Positions 36,360 through 44,756 of a stretch of DNA of 64,000 nucleotides are shown here, one piece after another. The notes beneath the pieces are model-generated. The model worked only from the letters and a program-made list of their open reading frames with translations, was not told the origin of the DNA and did not search any database. The position numbers and the translations under genes were made by a program. The first letter of the stretch is position 1; the number at the start of each line of letters is the position of its first letter. Source of the stretch: Bacteroidota bacterium (GTDB taxonomy: Bacteria; Bacteroidota; Bacteroidia; Flavobacteriales; Flavobacteriaceae); NCBI GenBank assembly GCA_024279425.1, contig JAJRRO010000093.1:124001-188000 (forward strand), in the 5' to 3' direction.

Positions 36360-36384
36360 AATAATAGACGACTAGTCTATTATT
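36360..36384. promoter_or_regulatory. TetR-type operator (10-bp inverted repeat)
   Basis: AATAATAGAC-GACTA-GTCTATTATT is a perfect 10-bp inverted repeat with a 5-base spacer, 16 bases upstream of the SDR ATG. Position and geometry fit the binding site of the TetR regulator encoded just upstream. Confidence 0.65.
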
Positions 36385-36400
36385 TATCAAATAATTGAAA

Positions 36401-37279
36401 ATGAAAAATGTAATTATTACAGGTGCAAGTAGCGGATTCGGAAAATTATCCGCACTCACTCTAGCAAGAAAGGGATTCAAAGTATGGGCAACCATGCGTA
36501 ATCTTAATGTACAAAACAAAGAGAATAAAGAAGAACTCCTGGCTATTGCCAAAAGTGAAAGTTTGAGTATTGAGGTAATCGACCTCGATGTGACCAATCA
36601 AGAATCAGTTGATAAAGCTATAAAAATGGTCATTAAAACCGATGGAAAAATCGATACCCTAGTTAACAATGCAGGATTGATGTATGTTGGTATCGCAGAG
36701 GCCTACTCGCTGGAACAGGTAAAATACCAGTTCGACGTGAATTTTTATGGAGTATTGAGAACTGTTAATGCCGTTTTGCCTCATATGCGAAAGAAAAAGA
36801 ATGGTCTAATTATTAATGTAACCTCTGTGGCAGGACGTTTAAACTTTCCACACTTTTCGATCTATGGTGCGAGTAAACACGCTTTGGAATCATATTCAGA
36901 ATCTTTAAGCTATGAAGTTGCTCCGTTTGGTGTAGAAGTAAAAATTGTAGAACCAGGACCTTTTGGTGGAACAAACTTGCTTTATAGTGGACCGAAAGAG
37001 GCCAATACGGAAATTTTTGATGCCTATGGGGAACATAAAAATACGCCTAAGACAATATTAAATAATTTAAATAATTTTTATAAAAGTGATGATGCTCTAG
37101 ATCCACAAATCGTTGCAGATGCTATAGCCAAATTGATTGAAACTCCAAAGGGAAAGAAAGGCATGCGAGTAGTATCTGGTTTGGATTATGGAACCATTGA
37201 TCTTAATGAAAGACTAGCCAAGGTTCAAACCAAACTTGTAGAATCTTTGGAAATGGGTCATCTTTTAGAAGTTAATTAA
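36401..37279 (+). CDS. SDR family oxidoreductase
   Basis: A 292-residue classical SDR. TGASSGFG opens the Rossmann fold, NNAG is in LVNNAGLMYVG, Ser is in VTSVAGRL, and YxxxK is in IYGASKHALES. The C-terminal IEP-like VEPGPFGGTNL is usual for the group related to retinol/3-oxoacyl reductases. The frame opens at a TTG at 36395; ATG 36401 is preferred. It follows the operator and probably belongs to the TetR-controlled operon. Substrate unknown. Confidence 0.9.
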   Translation: MKNVIITGASSGFGKLSALTLARKGFKVWATMRNLNVQNKENKEELLAIAKSESLSIEVIDLDVTNQESVDKAIKMVIKTDGKIDTLVNNAGLMYVGIAEAYSLEQVKYQFDVNFYGVLRTVNAVLPHMRKKKNGLIINVTSVAGRLNFPHFSIYGASKHALESYSESLSYEVAPFGVEVKIVEPGPFGGTNLLYSGPKEANTEIFDAYGEHKNTPKTILNNLNNFYKSDDALDPQIVADAIAKLIETPKGKKGMRVVSGLDYGTIDLNERLAKVQTKLVESLEMGHLLEVN

Positions 37280-37318
37280 TAAGTATTAGATAATTGAAAT
37301 TAAAACAAAAATAAAAAA

Positions 37319-37858
37319 ATGATAAATATTGAAGTTCCTGCTAGAGAGGCGGTAGATAGTAAAGCACAAGGTATTTTTGATGCCTTAAATAGTAAAATGG
37401 GAATGATTCCAAACATTTATGCGGTAACAGGTTATTCTTCTGACGCTTTGGATGATCATTTAAAAACTACAAATAAAGTAGGAAAAGGGAGTTTTTCAAA
37501 CAAAGAGTTGGAGGCCATAAGACTTGCCGTATCAGAAGTTAATTCCTGTGATTATTGTGTTGCGGCTCATACGGCGATAGCTAAAATGAATGGTTTCTCT
37601 GATGAGGATGCAAAATCTTTTAGGAATTTAAATGCTTCAGATGTGAAATTACTCGCTATTACAACAATAGCAGCCAATATTGTTTCTACTAAAGGAAGCC
37701 CTTCTGACAAAAATCTGGAAGAGTTTTTCAATCAAGGATATGATAAAAAGGCTTTAGTCGATTTAGTGGCGGTTATTGTAGATATAACTTTTACCAATTA
37801 CATATTTGGAATTACTAATGTACCAATAGATTTTCCAATAGTAGAAACAGCATGGTAG
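37319..37858 (+). CDS. Carboxymuconolactone decarboxylase (AhpD-like) family protein
   Basis: A 179-residue all-helical protein. CDYCVAAHTAIAK (CxxC-x3-H) is the peroxidatic motif of AhpD-type members, so a thiol peroxidase or reductant role is more likely than decarboxylation. The 'MGMIPNIYAVTGYS' segment is family-typical. Gap to the SDR is 39 bases; likely the same operon. Confidence 0.88.
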   Translation: MINIEVPAREAVDSKAQGIFDALNSKMGMIPNIYAVTGYSSDALDDHLKTTNKVGKGSFSNKELEAIRLAVSEVNSCDYCVAAHTAIAKMNGFSDEDAKSFRNLNASDVKLLAITTIAANIVSTKGSPSDKNLEEFFNQGYDKKALVDLVAVIVDITFTNYIFGITNVPIDFPIVETAW

Positions 37859-37961
37859 TATTGAAAGGACACCCTATCAATATATTTGGGTTAGGTGTCT
37901 TTTTAAACAAAAGTCGGTTACTAACACAGTTTTAATTATATAATTTAAAAACAAAAAAGAA

Positions 37962-38354
37962 ATGAAAAATTTAAATCTAGAAGATTACAGAGCCATTAAA
38001 GAAACTGTTCAATTATACATTGAAGGTGGAATATCAGGAAAATCTGAAGTTATGGAAAAAGCTTTTCACAAAGAGGCTACTATTTATGGATGGATATATG
38101 CTAATCCTGATAATCCATCAGAAAGAACCGAATTAGCTGGATCTATTAGCTTATTATACGATTTCGTAAACAGTGTTGGTCCTGCTGTGGATTTGGATAG
38201 CGAATTTGTAAGAATAGATATAGTAGGAACGTCTGCTAACGTTAAACTTGAATTATCTAATTGGCTTGGAATGCGATTTACGGATACATTAAACCTTTTG
38301 AAGAACGATGAAGGATGGAAAATAGTAAGCAAAGTTACTAATCAGGTGATTTGA
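37962..38354 (+). CDS. NTF2-like (lumazine-binding-like) family protein
   Basis: A 130-residue cone-fold protein: YRAIKETVQLYIEGGISGKSEVMEKAFHKEATIYGW starts a Lumazine_bd_2-type domain, ending WLGMRFTDTLNLLKNDEGWKIVSKV. Such proteins bind small ligands or act as accessory isomerases. No signal peptide. It is last in the TetR-linked operon, 103 bases after the decarboxylase-family gene. Confidence 0.8.
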   Translation: MKNLNLEDYRAIKETVQLYIEGGISGKSEVMEKAFHKEATIYGWIYANPDNPSERTELAGSISLLYDFVNSVGPAVDLDSEFVRIDIVGTSANVKLELSNWLGMRFTDTLNLLKNDEGWKIVSKVTNQVI

Positions 38355-38416
38355 GAAATGCCAATACACTAATTATATGCCCAGAAAATTTTGAAATAAT
38401 TTGTCCAATTAATTAT

Positions 38417-38428
38417 CCGAACGTTCGG
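38417..38428. promoter_or_regulatory. CCGAACGTTCGG palindrome, TetR-type operator
   Basis: A perfect 12-bp palindrome flanked by AATTA and TAATT, 8 bases before an ATG at 38437. The core resembles many TetR operators. The adjacent short frame MNRPTDNKIQQF then stops, so its regulator may be lost (see 38437-38475). Confidence 0.45.
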
Positions 38429-38436
38429 TAATTATA

Positions 38437-38475
38437 ATGAATAGACCTACAGATAATAAAATACAGCAATTTTAA
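38437..38475 (+). pseudogene. Possible TetR N-terminal remnant
   Basis: ATG 38437 encodes only MNRPTDNKIQQF before a stop. RPTDxK-x-x-x-I-L starts many TetR/AcrR proteins, and the next frame over continues ILTQGQSLLENI, as a regulator's first helix would. The rest is gone. Weak support. Confidence 0.3.
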
Positions 38476-38508
38476 CCCAAGGGCAATCTTTATTAGAAAA
38501 CATTATTC

Positions 38509-38801
38509 ATGAAAGATGTATTTCACAGCGGAGAAAGAATAATTCAAAAAAATCTTGACGAAGAAATATGGCCGGCAAAGTCGGAAGGATAATAGCTGAT
38601 GTTATTGCGGCCCGAGCAATTAATTTCATTGATCAACAGCCTATGGCCATTAATGTTCATCCAAGGGTTAGTATTCCGGGGGCTTTTCCTTCTCAACGAC
38701 AAGAGCCATATATAATGGTGGGCATTATTTTATGGGCTCTAATAATTATAAAAAAGGGAGATGGGATTTGGAGTATGGATTATATACATTCGTCCATGTA
38801 A
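38509..38801 (+). pseudogene. Pyridoxamine 5'-phosphate oxidase-like remnant, frameshifted
   Basis: The ATG at 38509 gives MKDVFHSGERIIQKNLDEEI, the start of a PNPOx-like flavin family (FHxGE-x-x-x-Q). Reading then moves to another frame near 38568 (KVGRIIADVIAARAINFIDQQPM), which again matches that family up to the Q-P-M strand, after which the protein loses resemblance. Frameshift and loss of the C-terminal half make it a pseudogene. From 38802 to 38945 nothing else is seen. Confidence 0.45.
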
Positions 38802-38945
38802 GGCATGGAGGTAAGGTTCTACAAATGAACCTTGGATTCGTTTTTTAAAATGTTCCTACCAACGTCATCGATCGAAAGGAATAAAACCTGTTTTGGCTTA
38901 TTCCACAAAATAATTATATGGGGATACAGCTGAAATCAAATCATT

Positions 38946-39848
38946 TTGGAGATAAAATCATCAAAAACCTTGATAAACCAAAAATATAAGAAATTGATAT
39001 TAGAGCGCCGCACCATCAGTCTGTTTGAAAAAAAAGTATTTGAAAGAGCAATAGTTACACCTCCTTTTAAATATCCTAACCTGGCCCCGGAAAAGGCATG
39101 CTTTTTCTATATACTTGAAGGAAGTGTCAATTCACATTCCGAAGAGGAATATTTTCATATCAAGGAGAACGAGGGAGTGCTAATGAAGTGTGGAAACTAT
39201 ATATACGAAAGGTTACCTAGCAATGAAACCGGGAAATGTGAAATTGTGGCTATTTATTTGTACCCTGACGTATTGAAAAAAATCTACGAAAAGGAGATAC
39301 CATCATTTTTAAAAAATAAGAAACAACTCTCCACCAGATTCAATATGGCACATGTAAAATCCAATATCCTGATTAAAAAATATATTGAAGGCATATCATT
39401 CTATTTTGAGAACCCCTATCTGATCAATGAAGAACTGTTGATATTAAAATTTAAGGAAATAATACTATTGCTTTTAAATACCAAAGATGCGCCTACTATT
39501 ATCGAAATTATGCACAATCTTTATTCGCCTAGATCTTTTTCTTTCAAGGAAGTAATTGAGGCGCATGTTTTTTCATCACTTACAGTTTCGGATCTTGCTC
39601 AATTAACAAATAGAAGTCTTGCTAGATTTAATAGGGAATTTAAAAAGACATACAAAGATAGTCCGGCTAATTATCTTAAGGATAAGCGGTTGGATAGGGC
39701 GGCAGAATTATTGGTCATTTCGAATGAGCCCATTGCCTCCATTGCCTATGATTGCCAATTCAATAATATCTCGCATTTTTCAAGCTCATTTAAAGCAAAA
39801 TATAAAATTTCTCCTTCCAAATACCGCCTGAACCAAATACAAAAGTAA
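38946..39848 (+). CDS. AraC family transcriptional regulator
   Basis: A 300-residue protein. The C-terminal AraC/XylS helix-turn-helix pair is complete (SLTVSDLAQLTNRSLARFNREFKKTYKDSPANYLKDKRLDRAAELL and EPIASIAYDCQFNNISHFSSSFKAKYKISPSKYR). The N-terminal 200 residues are a sensor domain of unknown ligand. The start is a TTG at 38946 as no in-frame ATG precedes the domain. It lies 71 bases before the DoxX gene, a likely target. Confidence 0.9.
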   Translation: MEIKSSKTLINQKYKKLILERRTISLFEKKVFERAIVTPPFKYPNLAPEKACFFYILEGSVNSHSEEEYFHIKENEGVLMKCGNYIYERLPSNETGKCEIVAIYLYPDVLKKIYEKEIPSFLKNKKQLSTRFNMAHVKSNILIKKYIEGISFYFENPYLINEELLILKFKEIILLLLNTKDAPTIIEIMHNLYSPRSFSFKEVIEAHVFSSLTVSDLAQLTNRSLARFNREFKKTYKDSPANYLKDKRLDRAAELLVISNEPIASIAYDCQFNNISHFSSSFKAKYKISPSKYRLNQIQK

Positions 39849-39919
39849 TTGAGTGAATTCTGAAACTTGAATACCATTCAGCTTTTTACCTTTGCGACCA
39901 AATATTTAGAAAACAACAC

Positions 39920-40441
39920 ATGTGTGCAAATCGCCACAAGGGTTCATTGGTGGAAATGATGGCCATGGAACATTATGATAAAGATAGCGGTACAATGAGA
40001 CATACAATTAAGAACACTCTAAGACAAACTTCACCCAGCAAACTTGTAGGTATTTATAGAATATTACTCGGTATAATTTTTGTTATGGCCGGAACCTTTA
40101 AATTGACTTTAGCAAATTTTGAGGCTGCCTGGTTCGTACAATTGAAGGAAATTGAAATTCCCTTTAATATCTTTGTAACTTGGTTTGTACCTTTTTTTGA
40201 AATCTTCTTGGGTATACTTTTAAGTTTGGGATATTTTTCCCGAATTGCGGCGTTCATGGTCCTACCCATTATGACGGTGGCCATATATGTTCACTTGACG
40301 GTATTTAATCCGGATGCGTTCCTAGCACAGCCTCATGAGGCTTTACTACCTTCTATTGTAATAATGATGGCCATAACTATAATACTATATGGCGGAGGGA
40401 ACTGGAGTATGGATTTGAAATCGACTAATAAAAGGATATAA
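39920..40441 (+). CDS. DoxX/MauE-like membrane protein
   Basis: A 173-residue protein with four transmembrane helices (LVGIYRILLGIIFVMAGTFK, VTWFVPFFEIFLGILLSLGY, IAAFMVLPIMTVAIYVHLTV, SIVIMMAITIILYGGG). The opening helix after about residue 35 and the G-x-F-K-L turn are DoxX-like. DoxX relatives associate with redox or thiosulfate enzymes. The initial 30 residues are hydrophilic and may not be translated; an internal ATG near residue 26 is an alternative. Confidence 0.8.
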   Translation: MCANRHKGSLVEMMAMEHYDKDSGTMRHTIKNTLRQTSPSKLVGIYRILLGIIFVMAGTFKLTLANFEAAWFVQLKEIEIPFNIFVTWFVPFFEIFLGILLSLGYFSRIAAFMVLPIMTVAIYVHLTVFNPDAFLAQPHEALLPSIVIMMAITIILYGGGNWSMDLKSTNKRI

Positions 40442-40567
40442 TTATGATTATTTTATAGAATCAATAAGCTAGAAATTCTAAAATATTTGAGCCACATTGG
40501 CCAAGAATAAAGGAGATTTTTTAGCTGACCTTAAAAAGAACTGAGTTGAAAAGGAAGTTAACGTGTG

Positions 40568-40645
40568 GTTCCATAAAACGAACGTTTAATGGGACGCCGC
40601 CCGATTTCTTATCTCGTACTTTTTAACGGCCGTTTTACGGGACCG
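40568..40645. repeat. Dispersed GTCCCATAAAACG repeat, copies 3 and 4
   Basis: Copy 3 (40568-40595) reads TTCCATAAAACGAACG then TTTAATGGGAC. Copy 4 (40621-40645) reads TAACGGCCGTTTTACGGGAC. They are 25 bases apart. 40442-40567 holds no gene. Confidence 0.65.
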
Positions 40646-40739
40646 CTAATTCTTAATTCGATTGTTTTAAACTCAAGTTGAATAATCATTATAAAGTAGA
40701 CAACGAGAGTATGTTTGTTATCCGCTATATTTGGAGTAG

Positions 40740-40783
40740 TAACAAAATGGAGATATACGTACCGGTACACAATCCATACGTTA
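40740..40783 (+). repeat. attC-like hairpin before the methyltransferase cassette
   Basis: TAAC (40740-40743) and GTTA (40780-40783) are the outer arms. ATGGA (40747-40751) pairs with TCCAT (40773-40777), and GTACCGGTAC (40759-40768) is a perfect central palindrome. This is a 44-base version of the layout seen after the gene at 41599-41644. Confidence 0.5.
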
Positions 40784-40798
40784 TCTGCAACAAATACT

Positions 40799-41602
40799 AT
40801 GGATAAAGCAAAAGATCGAGCAGTAATGCCAAAAGGTACTGCCTCAATACTAGAAAACAGAAGTTTGGCTAATGATTACTCCACTATTGTTCCAATTCTA
40901 AAGAAGGGGATTAAAGTGTTAGATGTCGGTTGTGGAACTGGCGCAATAACTAGAGGAATTGCGGACTTGGTTGGGGAAGAGGGACAAGTAGTGGGTATTG
41001 ACACAAGTGAAGATTTGATTAACATAGGTAAGAACTGTAATGAACATATAGAGAACCTAAATCTATATTGTGAAAACATATTTGAATTCAACACTGAATC
41101 TAAATTTGATTTAGTTGTTTCCGCACGTGTATTTCAATGGTTAGAAAACCCAAAAGATGCTTTACATAAAATAAAAACCTTATTAAAACCTAACGGTATT
41201 GCATCAATATTGGATTACAATCACACAAAACTTGAATGGCATCCAGCTCCCCCCAAAAGCATGCACAAGTTCTATTCTGCATTCTTAAAATGGAGATCTG
41301 ATGTGGGTATGAAGAACCAACTTGCTTTGGACATACCTAACTATTTTAAGGAGCTTGGTTTTACATCAATAGAAACAATTCATGTAAATGAATGTTATAA
41401 GAAGGAAGACTCAAACTTTATTTCAAAAATAGGCATATGGAAAACAGTAGCTGAGACAAGAGGTAAACAACTTGTTAAAGATGGTTACATTAACGAGCTA
41501 GAGAGATTGGAAACAATAGAAGAATATTCAAGTTGGATTGAAAGCGATGCTCAAGAAATGACAATGAACCTGAGTGAAACCCGAGGAACGATAAGCAGAT
41601 AA
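40799..41602 (+). CDS. Class I SAM-dependent methyltransferase (cassette gene)
   Basis: A 267-residue methyltransferase. Motif I is VLDVGCGTGAITRGIADLVG near residue 41, then GIDTSEDLINI (motif II) and FDLVVSARVFQWLENPKDAL (motif IV/post). This is the generic methyltransferase type 11/25 fold; the substrate is unknown. The ATG at 40799 follows a hairpin's GTTA by 15 bases, and the TAA stop overlaps the next hairpin's first arm, so gene plus flanking sites look like an integron-type cassette. The frame opens earlier at 40715, but that part runs through the hairpin and is not family-like. Confidence 0.88.
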   Translation: MDKAKDRAVMPKGTASILENRSLANDYSTIVPILKKGIKVLDVGCGTGAITRGIADLVGEEGQVVGIDTSEDLINIGKNCNEHIENLNLYCENIFEFNTESKFDLVVSARVFQWLENPKDALHKIKTLLKPNGIASILDYNHTKLEWHPAPPKSMHKFYSAFLKWRSDVGMKNQLALDIPNYFKELGFTSIETIHVNECYKKEDSNFISKIGIWKTVAETRGKQLVKDGYINELERLETIEEYSSWIESDAQEMTMNLSETRGTISR

Positions 41603-41644
41603 CAAACCTAAACTGCATTAAAACGCAGTTTAGCTAAACGTTAT
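41599..41644 (+). repeat. attC-like hairpin after the methyltransferase
   Basis: ATAAC (41599-41603) pairs with GTTAT (41640-41644). CTAAACTGC (41608-41616) pairs perfectly with GCAGTTTAG (41625-41633) around an 8-base loop, with short unpaired spacers of 4 and 6 bases. The stop codon of the methyltransferase lies in the first arm. Confidence 0.6.
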
Positions 41645-41678
41645 GATTGAGAATGATATTTCTTAGCTTATTTTGTGG

Positions 41679-41709
41679 TGTCCCATAAAACGAACCTTTT
41701 TTGGGACAT
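41679..41709. repeat. Dispersed GTCCCATAAAACG repeat, copy 5
   Basis: GTGTCCCATAAAACGAACC then TTTTTTGGGACATC. The GTGGTGTCC at 41675-41683 recurs inverted as GGACACCAC at 42129-42137, bracketing the small hypothetical gene. Confidence 0.65.
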
Positions 41710-41797
41710 CAGCTTTCTCATCGAATCCATTCTTTCAATACAGCCTTTAAAAAAAACTGCACTAAACGCACCTTCACCTAAATCCGTAAAAAATTAC

Positions 41798-42103
41798 ATG
41801 AAAAGAGGCACAAAGTTGAAGGCATGGAATGTTCGACGGGTATTCTTTGGTCATGGAAGTCAAAATCCCCTGGGATATTTCATTCAAAAAGGCGGAAAGA
41901 GTTGGGTGGAAACTTCAACCGACCCCACCGAGGAACGATTGTTTTTTGAAGAAACGAATAGAGATGAATGGTCCGTATATCTTTTTGATGCAAGCAGAAA
42001 AGTATCCATACGGCTAGACATGCATTTGATGCAAGTATTCTATGCAGATGCTAAGAATCCTATAAGGCCGCAATTCTCTATTGAGGATTACTTTGAGCAA
42101 TAA
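41798..42103 (+). CDS. Hypothetical protein
   Basis: A 101-residue basic protein: MKRGTKLKAWNVRRVFFGHG, then a mid part with IQKGGKSWVETSTDPTEERL and an ending RLDMHLMQVFYADAKNPIRP. It lacks signal peptide or membrane segments and I know no family. ATG 41798 is chosen as the upstream 41 residues of the open frame run through the repeat. It lies between a dispersed repeat and its partial inverted copy. Confidence 0.55.
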   Translation: MKRGTKLKAWNVRRVFFGHGSQNPLGYFIQKGGKSWVETSTDPTEERLFFEETNRDEWSVYLFDASRKVSIRLDMHLMQVFYADAKNPIRPQFSIEDYFEQ

Positions 42104-42298
42104 GAACCAAATATTTGGAAAAAATTACGGACACCACTAACCACTTTTTATAGAACTACCCATTTGGGGGGTGTGCGGGGGTGTTTTATACCCCTACTAG
42201 TTCTTTCATTGCCCAAAAAGTTTCCAGTTCTACTAGTTTATCTTTTGCTTTTTCCAGGGACATATAAGTCCACGCCCAAATCCCGAAGGCCTTGTCCG

Positions 42299-42517
42299 TT
42301 GGATAATTACCTTAGCCCAGGTCAACTTGAAGTGAAAATGGAAGGGTTCGTAAAGTATTACAACTATCAGAGATACCACGAATCGTTAGATAACCTTACT
42401 CCAGCAGATATCTATTTTGGAACAGGGCAAAAGAAGTTGAAACAAAAAAAAATGACAAAAAACAGAACACTGGAAGCAAGAAAAAAACAGTTCAAAGAAA
42501 ATCATTTAACTTCGTGA
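42299..42517 (+). mobile_element. IS3-family transposase C-terminal remnant
   Basis: LDNYLSPGQLEVKMEGFVKY plus YNYQRYHESLDNLTPADIYF is the end of an IS3/IS150-type DDE integrase core, after the catalytic Glu region. Only the last 70 residues survive; upstream sequence (42104-42298) gives no transposase reading. Inactive. Confidence 0.7.
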
Positions 42518-42554
42518 AAGCACTCTCTTAAATTTTAACTCAAAAAGTTCAGAT

Positions 42555-42752
42555 TTATTTGACGACATACAAGGGTGCATTGAGTGGATTGTCTTTGGAT
42601 ATCGTTACCGCAAGTAAATCTAGTTTACCTTGATCAGACATTGTATGGAGCATGGCCAACGCCAATACATCGTCCACATCTCCTATAATATCGGTGTCAA
42701 ATATTATTTTGGAATTCTGTGCAGTTAACAAACATGAAGCAAAAATGGAAGC
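42555..42752 (-). pseudogene. Nucleoside hydrolase N-terminal stump
   Basis: On the minus strand the frame reads a signal-like stretch (RILIASIFASCLLTAQ) and then KIIFDTDIIGDVDDVLALAM, the metal-binding DTD-x-x-x-D-x-D-D signature of inosine-uridine nucleoside hydrolases, and stops after DNPLNAPLYVVK, about 50 residues in instead of 300. No in-frame start codon is visible as a TGA lies just upstream. A truncated gene. Bases 42753-42863 contain an unassigned coding-like stretch on the minus strand. Confidence 0.65.
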
Positions 42753-42863
42753 TATTAGTATACGTAGTTTTTTTTGTCAAGATAAATTGTTTGGTCGATA
42801 ATCTCTTTGCCTTTCGTGTAAATTTCCATAAAATCAGTTTAACTATGAATTTAAAATAGTCTA

Positions 42864-44513
42864 TCATTTAACAATCAGTACAACAGGGGAATCCATGTTT
42901 GATTTGAATTCCTGATTTTCCGACTCAATAGGACCTTCAAATATAAATTCTCCCTCTTGCGGATCAAACCATCGATATTGAAGTGAATTTGACAATTGTG
43001 ACAAAGTAACCATTCCTCCCTCAGGTAGATAGACAATGTAGATTTCACCTGGTTTTGCCAGGCATAGATTTCCTTCTGCAAGTTCAGGATGCTTTTCAAT
43101 ATCTGTAATATCCAGACCATTCAGAGCTTTCCCAAGATATCCAACATATTCTGCCCCTGGTAATTCAATGGCTTCTTGCCAGGAAACATTCGAATTGGCC
43201 CAGTCGGGCCACCCTTCTTCATTAGGAGTCAATTTCCAATTCCAGAGACCTCCTGCCCCATAAACTACACCCATGGTTCCACCTGAAAGAAACTGCGACC
43301 AGGCTTCATGACCCTGCCACCATCCGGAACCGTTTGATGGTTCGAGAATACCTTCATAAGTAGGCTCGCCATTTGCAACAGCCTTGACAGGCTTGTTATC
43401 GTACATCAGAGTCACTTTGTGGAGTGCGTGGGCACCGGTATGACCAGATTGGCACCACTGAAAATCAAGCCATTCTGCGTCCTGAAATGATTTGTTATAA
43501 TGAAGGCAACTTGATTCTGGCATGAACTCTGGTTTATAATCATCAAATGGATTATAGTGGATTCCTGTAGGTTGCTGATAGGAATCCCATTTTTCGGTCT
43601 CCATTCCTCCTTCCAGTACGCCATTGTTTTCCCCGTTACCGTCAGCGCCAATAAGCCACATGGCGGGCATGGCACCATAGCGGGCAATAAGATAACGTGT
43701 ATACCGGGCGTATTCGCCCGGATCTACCGTTGAACCCAAAACATCTAAACCTTTCCATCCATATCCATGGAAAACAGGTTGGTAAACAGGAACAATGCCG
43801 TGACCGACCAGAGTATATATCAGAGAATCCAGGTATTGGAAATAGTTGATATTTATATTATTTATATGTCCCTTCTTCAGGTCTTCAAATGCCACATCGA
43901 AACCTCCTTCCTTTGTCCTATCTCGAGGTCCAACAGCATCCTGGTCCGGTTGAAGGGACATCAGTAAGGCTGTGTTAAAATTCCTTTTCTCTCTGTTTTC
44001 TGCATAGGCGGTAACTGATTCCACCGTACCACGCCAAGGTAAGGCCCATGGTGTGTCCCCGATCATCAGAAATGGAGTTCCATCGGCATGTACCACATTT
44101 CGTTTACCCTCGGACATTTTCAATAAACCGTGTTTGATAAGTTGATTATCGCCGAAATAAGGTTTACAGATAATTTCCCCTTCTTTCCCATTTAACCCTT
44201 TATCCCCAGAATTCGAGGAGAATGACTTCCATGACCATTCACCGGCATCTGCGCTGCTGGCGAATCGGACTTTCCACTTGTCTCCACCATCCCAATATCC
44301 TGGACGGACAATGGTGTCACCACTATTATGATAGAATTCTACCCGGAAATCAACATTGGTGTAAGGATTTTCATATTCAGCTTCAGAATTAAAATTGAGT
44401 TCAATTTCTTTCCATTGTTCTGCAACCCTTTCCTCTGTGATTTTAAATGAACATGAGTTTGAAAAAAAGAGGATTGATATTAAAAAGATTACTTGAGAAT
44501 TGATTCTTTTCAT
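42864..44513 (-). CDS. GH140-like (DUF5060/DUF4038) apiosidase-type glycoside hydrolase, lipoprotein
   Basis: A 549-residue lipoprotein (ILFFSNSC lipobox). An N-terminal DUF5060 beta domain (about 28-130: AEYENPYTNVDFRVEFYHNSG) is followed by the DUF4038 apiosidase-like TIM barrel (FLMIGDTPWALPWRGTVESV, MWLIGADGNGENN, VKAVANGEPTYEGIL with a probable catalytic Glu). A C-terminal beta domain (from about 470) follows. The family cleaves apiose or rhamnogalacturonan-type side chains; the actual substrate is unproven. It stands alone among gene fragments. Confidence 0.85.
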   Translation of the reverse strand: MKRINSQVIFLISILFFSNSCSFKITEERVAEQWKEIELNFNSEAEYENPYTNVDFRVEFYHNSGDTIVRPGYWDGGDKWKVRFASSADAGEWSWKSFSSNSGDKGLNGKEGEIICKPYFGDNQLIKHGLLKMSEGKRNVVHADGTPFLMIGDTPWALPWRGTVESVTAYAENREKRNFNTALLMSLQPDQDAVGPRDRTKEGGFDVAFEDLKKGHINNININYFQYLDSLIYTLVGHGIVPVYQPVFHGYGWKGLDVLGSTVDPGEYARYTRYLIARYGAMPAMWLIGADGNGENNGVLEGGMETEKWDSYQQPTGIHYNPFDDYKPEFMPESSCLHYNKSFQDAEWLDFQWCQSGHTGAHALHKVTLMYDNKPVKAVANGEPTYEGILEPSNGSGWWQGHEAWSQFLSGGTMGVVYGAGGLWNWKLTPNEEGWPDWANSNVSWQEAIELPGAEYVGYLGKALNGLDITDIEKHPELAEGNLCLAKPGEIYIVYLPEGGMVTLSQLSNSLQYRWFDPQEGEFIFEGPIESENQEFKSNMDSPVVLIVK

Positions 44514-44550
44514 GAGACCTTTGCATTAGATGCCAAGATACGATTTTCAT

Positions 44551-44647
44551 TTATTTTTTAATCTCTTCAGATAGTTGTTGTAGTGGGCCGGAACAACCTG
44601 CTACTATTAAAAAATAGGTGAATGTAAAATAAAATACTATTCTTCAT
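44551..44647 (-). pseudogene. Frameshifted lipoprotein N-terminal remnant
   Basis: The minus strand reads MKNSI, then after one frameshift a signal peptide TYFLIVAGCSGPLQQLSEEI and a stop. This would be the start of a lipoprotein whose body is missing. Weak but consistent with decay around it. Confidence 0.3.
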
Positions 44648-44756
44648 TGGTTTAATGTTTTTTGAGGTCAGTAGCTAGACATATAATTTGTTTTTGATAA
44701 ATTATATCGGCCCTGACCATTTTGGTTATTAAGTTATTGAATATTGTAGCCTTACT

